Assembly (NCBI GenBank): GCA_947498355.1
Contig: CANMKA010000025.1
Coordinates: 1 to 56,762 of the forward strand
Direction of reading: 5' to 3'
DNA length: 56,762 nt
From: an uncultured Paraglaciecola sp.
GTDB taxonomy: Bacteria > Pseudomonadota > Gammaproteobacteria > Enterobacterales > Alteromonadaceae
Part shown: positions 24,217 through 33,750 of the stretch, piece after piece
Position numbering within the stretch: position 1 is the first letter of the stretch
Layout of the letters: the number at the start of each line of letters is the position of its first letter
Notes under the pieces: model-generated
What the model saw: the letters and a program-made list of their open reading frames with translations, nothing else
What the model was told of the DNA's origin: nothing
Databases searched by the model: none
Made by a program: the position numbers and the translations under genes

Positions 24217-25485
24217 TTACGCGGCAAATATACCTTTTATCATAAAGAAGAATACGATAGATAAGCCGGCTCCAGCAGGTAAAGTAATAACCCAGGAGAC
24301 TACAATATTCCGCACTACACCTAGGTTAAGTGCGGCGATACCTCTTGCCATACCTACACCTAGCACAGCTCCAACTAGGGTTTGAGTAGTCGAAATAGGT
24401 AAACCTGTTCCAGAAGCAATCACCACAGTTGTCGCAGCAGCTAGTTCAGCGGCAAATCCACGACTTGGCGTTAAGTGCGTAATGCCGTTACCTATGGTTT
24501 TAATTACTCTGTGTCCAAACAAAGCCAAACCGGCGACTATACCTACGCCACCTAGAGGCAGTATCCACCATACCAACTCAGCGCTCTTACCAATCTCACC
24601 ACCGTTATCAACAATACTAACCACGGCAGCTAATGGACCAATTGCGTTGGCCACATCATTTGAGCCATGAGCAAAAGCCATGCAGCAAGCTGTCACTATC
24701 ATTAAAACAGCAAACACTTTTTCTACATTAACAAATTGCGCTTCTTTTTCTGCTTTAGGGTCAATTTTAAGGCGCTTGATATACAAACTACCAGCAATCC
24801 CAACTAACACTGCAATGGCAATCGAAATTAAATAGCCTTGCTCTGCAGGTAATCCTAAGCCTACATGTTTAAGGCCTTTTTTGATGGTAACCAAAGCCAT
24901 AACAAAACCAGCAAATGCCATGTAAACAGGTACATATTTTTTGGCATTTTCAAAAGGCTTAGCGGTATCAAATATCAGTTTCTGTGCAGATTGAAATATC
25001 AGGTAAGCAATAAAACCGGAGATTGCAGGGGTGATAATCCAGCTACCCACTATCCCGCCTACTTTACCCCATTCTACTGCTTCAGAGCTTACACCAACTG
25101 CCGCAAAACCAACAATGGCTCCAACAATAGAGTGCGTAGTAGACACAGGCCAGCCAAGATATGACGCTAAAGCCAACCAAATACCTGCAGCAAGCAAGGC
25201 CGAAATCATCCCAAATACCAGTAACTCAGGCGTATTTACGAAAAATGCTGAATCGATTATGCCTTTACGGATGGTAGAGGTCACCGCGCCGCCCGCTAGG
25301 TAAGCACCAGCGAATTCAAACACCATAGCAATTAAAATTGCTTGTTTAATGGTTAATGCTTTGGAGCCAACAGATGTGCCCATAGCATTAGCCACGTCAT
25401 TTGCACCTATACCCCATGCCATTAAAAATCCAACGGCCGCCGCGATAACGACTAGGGTAAACCCATAATTAGTAATAATATCCAT
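24217..25485 (-). CDS. pit: PiT-family inorganic phosphate transporter
   Basis: The 422-residue inner-membrane protein has about ten membrane segments and the two duplicated signature motifs of the PiT family: GANDVANAMGTSVGSKALT near residue 27 and HGSNDVANAIGPLAAVVS near residue 274. It moves metal-phosphate with protons (or sodium) into the cell. It is 12 bp downstream of the DUF47 gene, its usual partner. The operon's promoter has a Pho-box-like site; PhoB may activate or repress it, since low-affinity Pit systems are repressed by PhoB in some bacteria. Length and motifs are intact. Confidence 0.95.
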   Translation of the reverse strand: MDIITNYGFTLVVIAAAVGFLMAWGIGANDVANAMGTSVGSKALTIKQAILIAMVFEFAGAYLAGGAVTSTIRKGIIDSAFFVNTPELLVFGMISALLAAGIWLALASYLGWPVSTTHSIVGAIVGFAAVGVSSEAVEWGKVGGIVGSWIITPAISGFIAYLIFQSAQKLIFDTAKPFENAKKYVPVYMAFAGFVMALVTIKKGLKHVGLGLPAEQGYLISIAIAVLVGIAGSLYIKRLKIDPKAEKEAQFVNVEKVFAVLMIVTACCMAFAHGSNDVANAIGPLAAVVSIVDNGGEIGKSAELVWWILPLGGVGIVAGLALFGHRVIKTIGNGITHLTPSRGFAAELAAATTVVIASGTGLPISTTQTLVGAVLGVGMARGIAALNLGVVRNIVVSWVITLPAGAGLSIVFFFMIKGIFAA

Positions 25486-25497
25486 TGCTTAAGTCTC

Positions 25498-26175
25498 TTA
25501 GTTGGCCAACATCAATTCGAGGCGAGAACCGACTCGCTCAGAAATATCGGCCAACTCGCCGACCCACTCAATGATGCTGTAGAGGAACATAACATCAACT
25601 GGATTCAGATCTTTCTCTAATACCAGTAGCTCTCTACGTAAACCGATTTGCAGTTTATCTGTGTCGTCTTCGATTTCATCAAGACGCTCAATCATATCTT
25701 CGACCAAACGCAATTCACGGCCTCTAAAGCCGGTTTCAAGCAAATCGTCTAACTCATTGATTACCCGCTGAGCTTGCTTAGTGGCATCTAAACAACGCAT
25801 TAGGTATTCCATGAAAGGCGTTTGTAAGGCTTCAGGAATGACTAATTGTCTACCTAAAATTCGACCCGAAATATCCTTAGATTTATTCGCAATTTTGTCT
25901 TGTTGCGTAAGCAAGTCCAACACATCTTGACGCTGAATAGGCATAAAAATACCTACAGGCAAGCTCACTCTTAATTCACGTTTTATTTCGTCGGCTTGCT
26001 TTTCTAAACTAGAAATCGTTTGTTGTTGTTCTTTTGCCGCTTTCCAATCTTGCGCGTATACCGCTTTAAAAAAGGGCAATAAACCTTGGCTACATTTATG
26101 TACCAAGTTAATGTGATCTTCAAGGGGCTTAAGTGGAGACTTAGCAAACACCCCCAAAAAGGAATTCATTGGCAT
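25498..26175 (-). CDS. DUF47 / TIGR00153 PhoU-like partner of PiT
   Basis: The 225-residue helical protein begins MPMNSFLGVFAKSPLKPLED, the hallmark of the TIGR00153 (DUF47) family, and shows acidic/hydrophobic PhoU-like helices (DVLDLLTQQDKIANKSKDIS, VEDMIERLDEIEDDTDKLQI). DUF47 proteins are PhoU relatives; their genes sit immediately before pit, and they are thought to modulate its activity. Here it is first in the two-gene operon. The long plus-strand frame over its start is only an extension of the divergent gene's frame. Confidence 0.93.
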   Translation of the reverse strand: MPMNSFLGVFAKSPLKPLEDHINLVHKCSQGLLPFFKAVYAQDWKAAKEQQQTISSLEKQADEIKRELRVSLPVGIFMPIQRQDVLDLLTQQDKIANKSKDISGRILGRQLVIPEALQTPFMEYLMRCLDATKQAQRVINELDDLLETGFRGRELRLVEDMIERLDEIEDDTDKLQIGLRRELLVLEKDLNPVDVMFLYSIIEWVGELADISERVGSRLELMLAN

Positions 26176-26253
26176 AACTTTCTCTTCGAGTTAAAAACAT
26201 CATTAACGACTGTGGTTTTAAGCGCACCACATTTCTATCGCGAAACCACACTC

Positions 26254-26287
26254 AAAGTACGCCTCAAATGTGACATAGAAGTTACGT
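26254..26287 (-). promoter_or_regulatory. Pho-box-like promoter of the DUF47-pit operon
   Basis: On the minus strand ACGTAAC-TTCT-ATGTCAC (26270-26287) has 7-4-7 geometry; the second half matches six of seven PhoB positions, the first about three. A TACTTT hexamer (26254-26259) lies exactly 10 bp downstream, matching the other two sites. This is the weakest of the three. Confidence 0.5.
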
Positions 26288-26433
26288 GCTTCATTTATTT
26301 TTTAGACGAAGTGCACATAATCAGTATTCTTTTGACATTAACTTGCTGTAGTCTTAATTTTTACTTACAAATTAGTCGAACACAGCTCGCTCATCTCAAC
26401 GGCGCGATGTTATTACAGGAATATTACACTTTT

Positions 26434-26937
26434 ATGAAACCTATCGTATTTACTTTAGTGGGACAGGATAAGCCCGGTTTAATAAGTGACCTAGCGCACA
26501 CGGTTTACGCTATGGGTGGCAATTGGCTTGGCAGTAACTTATCGCATATGGCGGGGCATTTTGCAGGCTTCGTACAAGTAGATTTACCCCAAGAACAACA
26601 CGCCCAATTAATCGACACATTTGCCAACCACCCGCACTTAAAGATCCACGTGTTAACTGGCGCACATCAAGATGACGATAAAGGCACACAGACTAAAATT
26701 GAAATCACAGGTAATGATCGCCCTGGTATAGTTCAAGAACTGACTCAAGTGCTAAGTCAAGGCCAACTCAACATCATTAAATTCGACTCTTCTTGCCAAA
26801 GTGCACCTAACTGGGGAGGCATACTATTTAACGCTACCGCCGTTATCTCAGTGTTGCCTGACTTTGACCAAGAACAGCTTAGAAGTGACTTAGAAAGTTT
26901 GGCAAATGATTTGATGATAGACATCACACCTATGTAA
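26434..26937 (+). CDS. gcvR: GcvR-like ACT-domain regulator
   Basis: The 167-residue protein has two ACT domains: VFTLVGQDKPGLISDLAHTV at the N-terminus and KIEITGNDRPGIVQELTQVL from about residue 80. This is the GcvR layout; in E. coli GcvR inhibits GcvA, the regulator of glycine cleavage genes. ATG 26434 is chosen because the first ACT domain starts there; AGGA lies 13 bases upstream, a little far, and ATG 26407 is an alternative. Upstream in-frame codons run antisense through the DUF47 gene and are not coding. No gcvA is in the window. Confidence 0.85.
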   Translation: MKPIVFTLVGQDKPGLISDLAHTVYAMGGNWLGSNLSHMAGHFAGFVQVDLPQEQHAQLIDTFANHPHLKIHVLTGAHQDDDKGTQTKIEITGNDRPGIVQELTQVLSQGQLNIIKFDSSCQSAPNWGGILFNATAVISVLPDFDQEQLRSDLESLANDLMIDITPM

Positions 26938-27040
26938 TTTAAGGCCTGAAATGTCGGCCGATTGCCGCTTTCATGTTAGCGTCACATCAAGGACGTAACC
27001 TATTAATACATTAGTTACCATCAATAAACGTAGAAGAACC

Positions 27041-29122
27041 ATGCCTGAATCAGAAAACGTATATTACCCTAGAGAATTAAGCTGGCTATCTTTTAACCAA
27101 AGAGTATTGCAAGAAGCCAAAGATACCTCAAACCCGATTATTGAACGCATTAGGTTTTTAGGTATTTTTTCAAACAACCTAGATGAATTCTATCGGGTCC
27201 GAGTGGCCGATGTTAAACGCCAAATCTACATTCATTTAAATGAAGGCCAAACCGAGCAAGCTGAACAAACCAAGCAACTCATGGAGAAAATTCAGGAAAA
27301 AGTTAAGACGCTAACCCAAGACTTCGACGCAACCCACCTAGAAGTAATAAAAGGCCTTGCAAGATACAATATTTTTCTGCTCGGAGAAGAAGACTTAAAC
27401 GACTACCACGAACAATGGTCTCGCGAGTATTTTCGCAGCAAAATTTTATGTCACGTTGCGCCAGTTCTGCTTACTAAAAAAGTGAAACTCTTATCTCGCC
27501 TTAACGATTCAGCGACCTATCTGTACATAAAAATTAGCCGAGCAGACAAATCAGATGCGTACGCTGTAGTAGAGGTGCCGACTCAAAGTCTGTCGAGATT
27601 CGTAGTTATTCCACCTGAGAAAAGCCGAAAAAAGAAATACATTATGCTGCTCGATGATATTATTCGACTTAACCTATCGAGTATTTTCAAAGGCTTTATC
27701 GAATTTGACAGCTTAGAAGCCTACTCTTTCAAAATGACCCGTGATTCCGAATACTCACTCAACGACGAGATCGATGAGAGTTACATGGATAAAATGTCAG
27801 AAAGTATGAAGCAGCGTCTCATTGCAGAGCCAGTGCGTGTGGTATACGACAGCAGAATGCCAGCCGATATACTTAAAGATTTAAAAAAGCGCTTAAAAAT
27901 TTCCTCCTACGACAGTTTAAACCCCAGTGGTGCATATCGAAATTTTAAAGACTTTATTGGCTTCCCAAATATCGGGCGCGCCTACTTAGAGAACTCTTCG
28001 TTACCGGCCTTGACGAGCCAAGACTTTACCGCCCACGACACGGTATTCGACGCTATCAGTGCCAAAGACATACTTTTGTATTATCCATATCACAAATTTT
28101 TGCATGTTACTGAGTTCATCCGCCAAGCCGCGTTCGACCCCAGCGTAAAAGCCATTAAACTAAACATCTACCGAGTTGCCAGCCATTCAAGGATTATGGC
28201 GTCGCTTATAGACGCCGTCGACAACGGTAAAAAAGTCACAGTGGTAATCGAACTGCGAGCGCGTTTCGACGAAGAAAACAATATTGAATGGGCTAAGAGA
28301 CTCACTGACGCAGGAGTAAAAGTTGTGTTCGGTATGCCTGCCTTAAAAATTCACAGTAAACTTTGTGTGGTGACCCGAGAGGAAAAAGGCGAACTCATTA
28401 ATTATGCCCACTTTGGTACAGGCAACTTCAATGAGAAAACCGCAAAAATTTACACAGATTTTAGTTTGTTCACGCGTAATCAAGATTTAGCCAATGAGGC
28501 GTTGGCGGTTTTTTCGTTTATCATGCAACCATACCGTCGCCAAAAGTTTCAGCACTTGCAAGTATCTCCGATTAACAGTCGCACCAAAATTCAACTTTTG
28601 ATCCGCCAAGAGATTCAAAATGCTAAAGATGGGAAAAAAGCCAAGATCACCCTGAAAATTAATAATCTGGATGATAAGCAACTGATTGATGATTTATATA
28701 AAGCCAGCCAAGCAGGGGTCAAAATTAACGCTATTATTCGCGGGATGTGTTCTTTAGTACCAGGAATCAAAGGTTTAAGCGAAAACATCAGCATCATCAG
28801 TGTCGTTGACCAATTTTTAGAGCATCCCAGAGTCTTGGTATTTGAAAGTGACGGCGAGCAAAAAATGTTTATTTCTTCTGCCGATTGGATGACCCGTAAC
28901 ATGGACTTTCGAATTGAAGTCGGGTGCCCAATCTACGATCCTGATTTAAAACAGAAGATTATGGATATTTTGGATATACAATTTAGAGATACCCTCAAAG
29001 CGCGGGTCATAGATAAAGAACAAGTTAATAAATATGTAAAACGAGGCAATCGTAGAAAACTGCGGTCGCAAATCGAAACCTACAAATATTTAAAAGCCAG
29101 CGAAAAGGATAAACATGCCTAG
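27041..29122 (+). CDS. ppk: Polyphosphate kinase 1
   Basis: The 693-residue enzyme reversibly makes polyphosphate from ATP. It begins YYPRELSWLSFNQRVLQEAK as in E. coli PPK1. The N-terminal, head and two PLD-like C-terminal domains are present. The autophosphorylated His is His438 (MPALKIHSKL) and the second catalytic His is His595 (FLEHPRVLVF). The RARFDEENNIEWAKRL and FGTGNFNEKTAKIYTDFSLF blocks are conserved. It overlaps ppx by 8 bases, the usual ppk-ppx operon. No Pho-box-like site is visible upstream. It supplies a phosphate store next to a phosphate-uptake cluster. Confidence 0.97.
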   Translation: MPESENVYYPRELSWLSFNQRVLQEAKDTSNPIIERIRFLGIFSNNLDEFYRVRVADVKRQIYIHLNEGQTEQAEQTKQLMEKIQEKVKTLTQDFDATHLEVIKGLARYNIFLLGEEDLNDYHEQWSREYFRSKILCHVAPVLLTKKVKLLSRLNDSATYLYIKISRADKSDAYAVVEVPTQSLSRFVVIPPEKSRKKKYIMLLDDIIRLNLSSIFKGFIEFDSLEAYSFKMTRDSEYSLNDEIDESYMDKMSESMKQRLIAEPVRVVYDSRMPADILKDLKKRLKISSYDSLNPSGAYRNFKDFIGFPNIGRAYLENSSLPALTSQDFTAHDTVFDAISAKDILLYYPYHKFLHVTEFIRQAAFDPSVKAIKLNIYRVASHSRIMASLIDAVDNGKKVTVVIELRARFDEENNIEWAKRLTDAGVKVVFGMPALKIHSKLCVVTREEKGELINYAHFGTGNFNEKTAKIYTDFSLFTRNQDLANEALAVFSFIMQPYRRQKFQHLQVSPINSRTKIQLLIRQEIQNAKDGKKAKITLKINNLDDKQLIDDLYKASQAGVKINAIIRGMCSLVPGIKGLSENISIISVVDQFLEHPRVLVFESDGEQKMFISSADWMTRNMDFRIEVGCPIYDPDLKQKIMDILDIQFRDTLKARVIDKEQVNKYVKRGNRRKLRSQIETYKYLKASEKDKHA

Positions 29123-30644
29123 TGTAAAATCAGCCTTTGACAGTGTTGAAGAGCGAGACACCGCACACGTTGCCGCCCTAGATATCGGCTCGAATAGTTT
29201 CCACTTGGTTGTCGCACGTATCGTTGCAGACTCAGTGCAAATTTTGCATAGGCTTAAGCCTAAAGTGCGCTTAGCCGATGGTTTAGACAAAGAAGGTAAA
29301 TTATCTGAAGCCTCTATGCAAAGAGGGCTCGATGCCTTAAAGGTGGTAGCAGAGAGCCTGCAAGGCTTCGACAACAAAAACGTACGCGTAGTGGCAACTC
29401 ACGCATTGCGTAAAGCCAGCAACGCTAAAGAGTTTATCAAACGGGCTAAATCTGTATTTCCTTTTCCTATCGAGGTTATCTCGGGTGTAGAAGAGGCCAG
29501 ACTCATATACCAAGGCGTCGCCCACACCAATCATCAAGACGGCAAAAGGTTAGTCGTTGATATAGGCGGCGGCTCAACAGAGTTCATCATAGGCGAAGGT
29601 TTTGAACCCGACATATTGCGCAGCGTGCAAATGGGCTGTGTAAGCTACACCAATAAATACTTTAAGCATGGTGACCTTAAACGTAAGTGTTTTGATAAAG
29701 CTATCACTGCAGCCCAGCAAGCATTGGAGCTAATTGACAAAAAGTATAAAAATATTGGTTGGCAAGCCTGTATTGGCACTTCTGGCACCATAAAAGTCAT
29801 TATTGAATTAGCCTCGCGCCTTGACGAAAATAACCGCGAAAACCAGGTATCCTTGAGTGACTTATACACACTCATGGAACTAGCTTGTGCCGCAGGTAAT
29901 AGTGAAGCGTTGGCATTAGATGGCTTATCCGAAGATAGGAAGCCAGTATTCGCAGCAGGGCTGGCTATTTTAATTGGGGTATTCAAAAGTTTGGATATCT
30001 CCGAAATGGAGTTATCTAGCGCGGCATTGCGCGAAGGCGTGCTGTACGAAATGGAAGATAATCTCAAACAAGTGGATATTCGCCAGCGCAGTGCTGAAAG
30101 TCTAGCCACTCGCTACGATGTCGATGTTGCTCATGCAAAGCGAGTATTGGGCACAACCTTTGATTTATACCAACAAGTCAAAAAACCATGGAAAATTGAT
30201 GATCCAGAATTGAAAAATATTCTGGGCTGGGCCGCCTTGCTACACGAAGTTGGCTTACAAATTAATACCCGGGGCATTCAACGTCACTCGGGCTACATTT
30301 TGCAAAATATAGACTTGCCCGGTTTTAGCCAAGAGCAACAAACGTTATTGTCGAGTTTAGCGAGATTTCACCGTAAAAAAATTAAACTAGTAGAATTGCC
30401 AGAATTTACTACCTTCAACCAAGATCAAGTATATAAGTTAATTGCGCTATTACGTTTAGGGGTCTTGCTCAATATTAAGCGCCAAGATGGCATACTGCCA
30501 AAAATTTGTTTAAGTACGTCAGATTCAGACCTAAACATTCAATTCCCAGAAAATTGGCTGCAGGGTAAACCCGTATTTAGCGCAGACATTGAAAACGAAA
30601 AACGTTATTTGAAAGAGCTGAAGTTTAATTTACAGCTTGATTGA
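29115..30644 (+). CDS. ppx: Exopolyphosphatase (Ppx/GppA family)
   Basis: The 509-residue enzyme hydrolyses terminal phosphate from polyphosphate. The ASKHA ATPase-fold motifs are present: AALDIGSNSFHLVVARI at the start and RLVVDIGGGSTEFIIGEG near residue 140. The catalytic Glu region (ATHALRKASNAKEF) and a C-terminal HD-like domain (LHEVGLQINTRGIQRHSGYI) follow. Length fits E. coli Ppx (513). Its start codon lies inside the end of ppk with 8-base overlap, suggesting translational coupling. It could alternatively be GppA, but its operon with ppk supports Ppx. Confidence 0.95.
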   Translation: MPSVKSAFDSVEERDTAHVAALDIGSNSFHLVVARIVADSVQILHRLKPKVRLADGLDKEGKLSEASMQRGLDALKVVAESLQGFDNKNVRVVATHALRKASNAKEFIKRAKSVFPFPIEVISGVEEARLIYQGVAHTNHQDGKRLVVDIGGGSTEFIIGEGFEPDILRSVQMGCVSYTNKYFKHGDLKRKCFDKAITAAQQALELIDKKYKNIGWQACIGTSGTIKVIIELASRLDENNRENQVSLSDLYTLMELACAAGNSEALALDGLSEDRKPVFAAGLAILIGVFKSLDISEMELSSAALREGVLYEMEDNLKQVDIRQRSAESLATRYDVDVAHAKRVLGTTFDLYQQVKKPWKIDDPELKNILGWAALLHEVGLQINTRGIQRHSGYILQNIDLPGFSQEQQTLLSSLARFHRKKIKLVELPEFTTFNQDQVYKLIALLRLGVLLNIKRQDGILPKICLSTSDSDLNIQFPENWLQGKPVFSADIENEKRYLKELKFNLQLD

Positions 30645-30890
30645 ATTTTCACTACATTACGAAATGCCCCTTAGCTATTGCTTCACAAATAACATTTTGT
30701 GCTGCAATAGTTAACTGGCTTGATATACAGACTGGCGTTAGAGGGAGCAAATAGTTTATTACACCGCTCTCAAGTCAACTATACTTTGGACATCAGGTAT
30801 TGCTGATAAACCCGTATTCATAAAACACAAACATGCTCACGGCAGTTTGGTATAAAAGGATACTCCTGGCGATAATTGAAGTGAGCGTCT

Positions 30891-31919
30891 ATGAAATTTT
30901 CTGAAAACTCTGAACAAGCTGTAAACTTTTTACGTCAAGCCGTGCCTACTATGATGCAGCACAATATCGTACCCAACCCGTTAAACTATACCCTTTGGTA
31001 CAGTTATTACTCTCATGCTTATCCAGAATTAAATTCAGAGCTCGACCGTATCATTAGTGAGCACACCACCTGCCCGCCTGAACTGAGCGAAGCCTTATTT
31101 ATCAAGCATATTAGCCAACTCGAAGGCGACCAAGGTGAGCAATTGCATAGCTTACAAGATGCATTTGCCAAACTGGTCGGCACGGTTTCAGAGTCATTCA
31201 TTCAATCTGCAGATCATACATCTCGGTTTTCAGAGGCCGTTAAACATAGCTTAGATGAGCTAGGCACCCAAACTGACCATAACAAGGTTTCGCCTGTTTT
31301 ATCTAAACTCAGTCAGCAAGCTGACGAAATGCAAAGTGCTAATGCCCAATTTCAAGCTGAGCTAGGTGCAGCTCAAACTGAAATCGACAATCTAAGAGAA
31401 GAACTAACAGCAACGAGGCGTGAAGCCTTGACCGATCCCTTGACCGGACTGCAAAACCGCCGAGCGTTAGACGCTATTTACGCCAAATACTCAATACACA
31501 GCACAAACAATAAGCATTTTGCGCTCGTTATTATGGATATCGACAAATTTAAAGCCTTTAACGACAAGCATGGCCATTTGTTGGGCGACCAAATTTTGCA
31601 ATTTATCGGAAAATTTTTGCAAGCTGAATGTGAAGAGCCTACTGTACCTGTGCGTTTTGGTGGAGAGGAGTTTGCCATTGTATGCCCAACTTATGCCCTT
31701 TCAGAGGCTCAGGCTTTAGCTGAAAAATTACGAAAAAAATTATCAAGTATCCCATTCAATAATAAGCGAACAGGAGATACAATCGCGCCGGTTACCGCTT
31801 CATTTGGGGTCTGTGAACAAAAACAAGACGAGAACCTAATGGGTATTATAGAAAGAGCCGATAGCGCGCTTTACGCCGCTAAAAATGCGGGCCGAAACAA
31901 AGTGGAAGTCAGCGAGTAA
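30891..31919 (+). CDS. Diguanylate cyclase (GGDEF)
   Basis: The 342-residue soluble protein has a helical N-terminal domain (1-170; starts VNFLRQAVPTMMQHNIVPNP, the TWY/LNYTLWYSYY pattern of a common DGC family) and a GGDEF domain with an intact active site GGEEF (257-261) and DPLTGLQNRRAL. The allosteric RxxD I-site is absent (residues 248-251 are EEPT), so product inhibition by c-di-GMP is not expected at that site. There is no transmembrane segment. It follows ppx by 246 bp with its own region, so it is probably monocistronic. Confidence 0.92.
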   Translation: MKFSENSEQAVNFLRQAVPTMMQHNIVPNPLNYTLWYSYYSHAYPELNSELDRIISEHTTCPPELSEALFIKHISQLEGDQGEQLHSLQDAFAKLVGTVSESFIQSADHTSRFSEAVKHSLDELGTQTDHNKVSPVLSKLSQQADEMQSANAQFQAELGAAQTEIDNLREELTATRREALTDPLTGLQNRRALDAIYAKYSIHSTNNKHFALVIMDIDKFKAFNDKHGHLLGDQILQFIGKFLQAECEEPTVPVRFGGEEFAIVCPTYALSEAQALAEKLRKKLSSIPFNNKRTGDTIAPVTASFGVCEQKQDENLMGIIERADSALYAAKNAGRNKVEVSE

Positions 31920-32005
31920 AATGACGTTAGCCAGATATAGATAACCAAGTGTACTCTGGTAAATTATCGGTTTCGGGCCAACACAAGACACACCGCAGCT
32001 TAGCT

Positions 32006-32344
32006 TTACCTACCATGATATTCGTCAATCAGCTCAGCTAATTTATCTTGCAAATGCTCTTCAAATTCATCGAGTTCTTTTTCGAAAACCCGTAAATATT
32101 TTTCGGCTTTATCATGATCTAACTTTTTGTTGTTAGTTTTATACTCTGTCTCTGGCAGAGATTTATCGTATCTAGGCGTAATCACCCAACGAACAAAATC
32201 AGCGTCAAGCTGAGCGACTTCTTTTTTAGCGTACTTACAAAACTCTTCAATATGCTCTGCCCCATCTGGCCCTAAACAACCGGGTTCAACCCTAAATGTA
32301 ACCGTTAGTTTTTTATATAGTGGAAGTGGAAGAGACAACCCCAT
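32006..32344 (-). CDS. Conserved hypothetical protein
   Basis: The 112-residue acidic/basic cytoplasmic protein begins with a beta-rich stretch (LTVTFRVEPGCLGPDGAEHI), then FVRWVITPRYDKSLPETEYK and a charged C-terminal helix (AEKYLRVFEKELDEFEEHLQ). I recognise the pattern as a conserved hypothetical of marine gammaproteobacteria but know no function. The conserved PRYDKSLPE segment suggests an enzyme-like or ligand-binding core, but this is not evidence. It is downstream of pgk on the same strand, replacing the fba gene usually found there, with a hairpin between them. Confidence 0.7.
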   Translation of the reverse strand: MGLSLPLPLYKKLTVTFRVEPGCLGPDGAEHIEEFCKYAKKEVAQLDADFVRWVITPRYDKSLPETEYKTNNKKLDHDKAEKYLRVFEKELDEFEEHLQDKLAELIDEYHGR

Positions 32345-32448
32345 ATGTTTGAGACCCTCAAATAATATTTGATAGTGTAATCATAGTACTGAAATGAAAA
32401 TATAAAATATATAAATGGGAATAAATAAAACCAATCAGTATATACAGC

Positions 32449-32500
32449 AGCCGCACTTCATATCTTCATCAACCAAATGATGAGTCTGTGACGTGCGGCT
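32449..32500 (-). terminator. Hairpin downstream of pgk
   Basis: AGCCGCAC (32449-32456) and GTGCGGCT (32493-32500) are perfect 8-bp complements with an inner CATC/GATG stem. It lies 58 bp past the pgk stop (minus strand). There is no U-run, so it may be a structured 3' end or an internal regulatory element. Confidence 0.5.
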
Positions 32501-32557
32501 TCAGGTAACGCTTATTCAATGCTAATTTTAAATAGGCTGTATTATTCGAAGTTAGCG

Positions 32558-33721
32558 TTATTTAGCCCCTCGTGCTTCTAACATAGCCACTGCTGGCAAT
32601 ACTTTACCTTCAACAAACTCAAGAAAAGCACCACCGCCTGTAGATATGTAAGACACGCTATCCTCTAGGCCCCACTTGTCGATAGCTGCCAAAGTATCAC
32701 CGCCGCCAGCAATCGAGAACGCGTCACTTTCTGCAATCGCTCGTGCCACTACTTCTGTGCCTTTAGAAAAGTTATCAAACTCAAATACACCGCACGGGCC
32801 GTTCCACAAAATGGTCTTAGCGTTACGTAAAATACCTGCCACTTTTTCGGCGGTTTTAGGGCCGTAATCCATAATCTCTTCGTCATCTTGTACGTCTGTC
32901 GCAGCCTTAATCACAGCTGGCTCAGTATCTGAGAAGTTTTTACCTACGCGAACATCTTCTGTTACAGGGATATCTAACGTTTCCATCAAACGCTTAGCTT
33001 CTGGGATCAAGTCTTTTTCATACAAAGACAAACCCACGTTATTGCCCCGAGCCGCGACAAAGGTGTTCGAAATCCCGCCACCTACAACCAACTGGTCGGC
33101 AATTTTAGACAATGCGTCTAATACAGTTAGCTTAGTCGATACTTTTGAACCACCGACTATTGCCACTAAAGGTCTTTCTGGGTTGTTCAAGGCTTTACCA
33201 AGCGCGGCTAATTCACCTGCGAGCAAAGGACCCGCGCAAGCCACTGGCGCATGTAACCCTACGCCATGAGTCGAGGCTTGTGCGCGGTGAGCCGTGCCAA
33301 ATGCATCCATAACATATACGTCACATAAAGCAGCATATTGTTTGGCTAACACTGGGTCGTCTTGCTTTTCGCCTACGTTAAAACGCACGTTTTCCAGCAC
33401 CACGACTTCGCCCGCAGCAAGGTCAACACCAGATAAGTAATCTTTTTCTAAACGCACATTTAAGTCTGTGTTGTCTTTAAGGTAATTAACCACTGGCAAA
33501 AGTGAAAACTCGTCTGCATATTCGCCTTCTGTGGGGCGACCTAAATGTGACATCACCATCACTTTAGCACCGGCAGCCACTGCAGCCTGAATGGTTGGCA
33601 AAGACGCTCTGATACGCGCATCTGACGTCACTTTTCCATCTTTAATTGGTACATTCAGATCTTCTCTGATCAGGACTCGCTTTCCCGCAAGGTCTAGGTC
33701 AGACATATTGATAACTGGCAT
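32558..33721 (-). CDS. pgk: Phosphoglycerate kinase
   Basis: The 387-residue glycolytic enzyme transfers phosphate from 1,3-bisphosphoglycerate to ADP. Signatures are intact: [65 protein letters not shown] and [12 protein letters not shown]. Length equals E. coli Pgk (387). It is 29 bp downstream of epd and follows tkt, the conserved tkt-epd-pgk order of gammaproteobacteria. The usual last gene fba is not next to it; it must lie elsewhere. Confidence 0.97.
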   Translation of the reverse strand: MPVINMSDLDLAGKRVLIREDLNVPIKDGKVTSDARIRASLPTIQAAVAAGAKVMVMSHLGRPTEGEYADEFSLLPVVNYLKDNTDLNVRLEKDYLSGVDLAAGEVVVLENVRFNVGEKQDDPVLAKQYAALCDVYVMDAFGTAHRAQASTHGVGLHAPVACAGPLLAGELAALGKALNNPERPLVAIVGGSKVSTKLTVLDALSKIADQLVVGGGISNTFVAARGNNVGLSLYEKDLIPEAKRLMETLDIPVTEDVRVGKNFSDTEPAVIKAATDVQDDEEIMDYGPKTAEKVAGILRNAKTILWNGPCGVFEFDNFSKGTEVVARAIAESDAFSIAGGGDTLAAIDKWGLEDSVSYISTGGGAFLEFVEGKVLPAVAMLEARGAK

Positions 33722-33750
33722 AATTTACCCTTATTAGTGAATTGATATTA

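Noticed and set aside
26086..26433. Long N-terminal extension of the GcvR-like protein
   Set aside because: It runs antisense through the DUF47 gene; the ACT domain and a start codon are at 26434.
26938..27040. Pho-box upstream of ppk
   Set aside because: GCGTCAC and CGTAAC occur but at wrong spacing; no -10 with the geometry of the other three sites.
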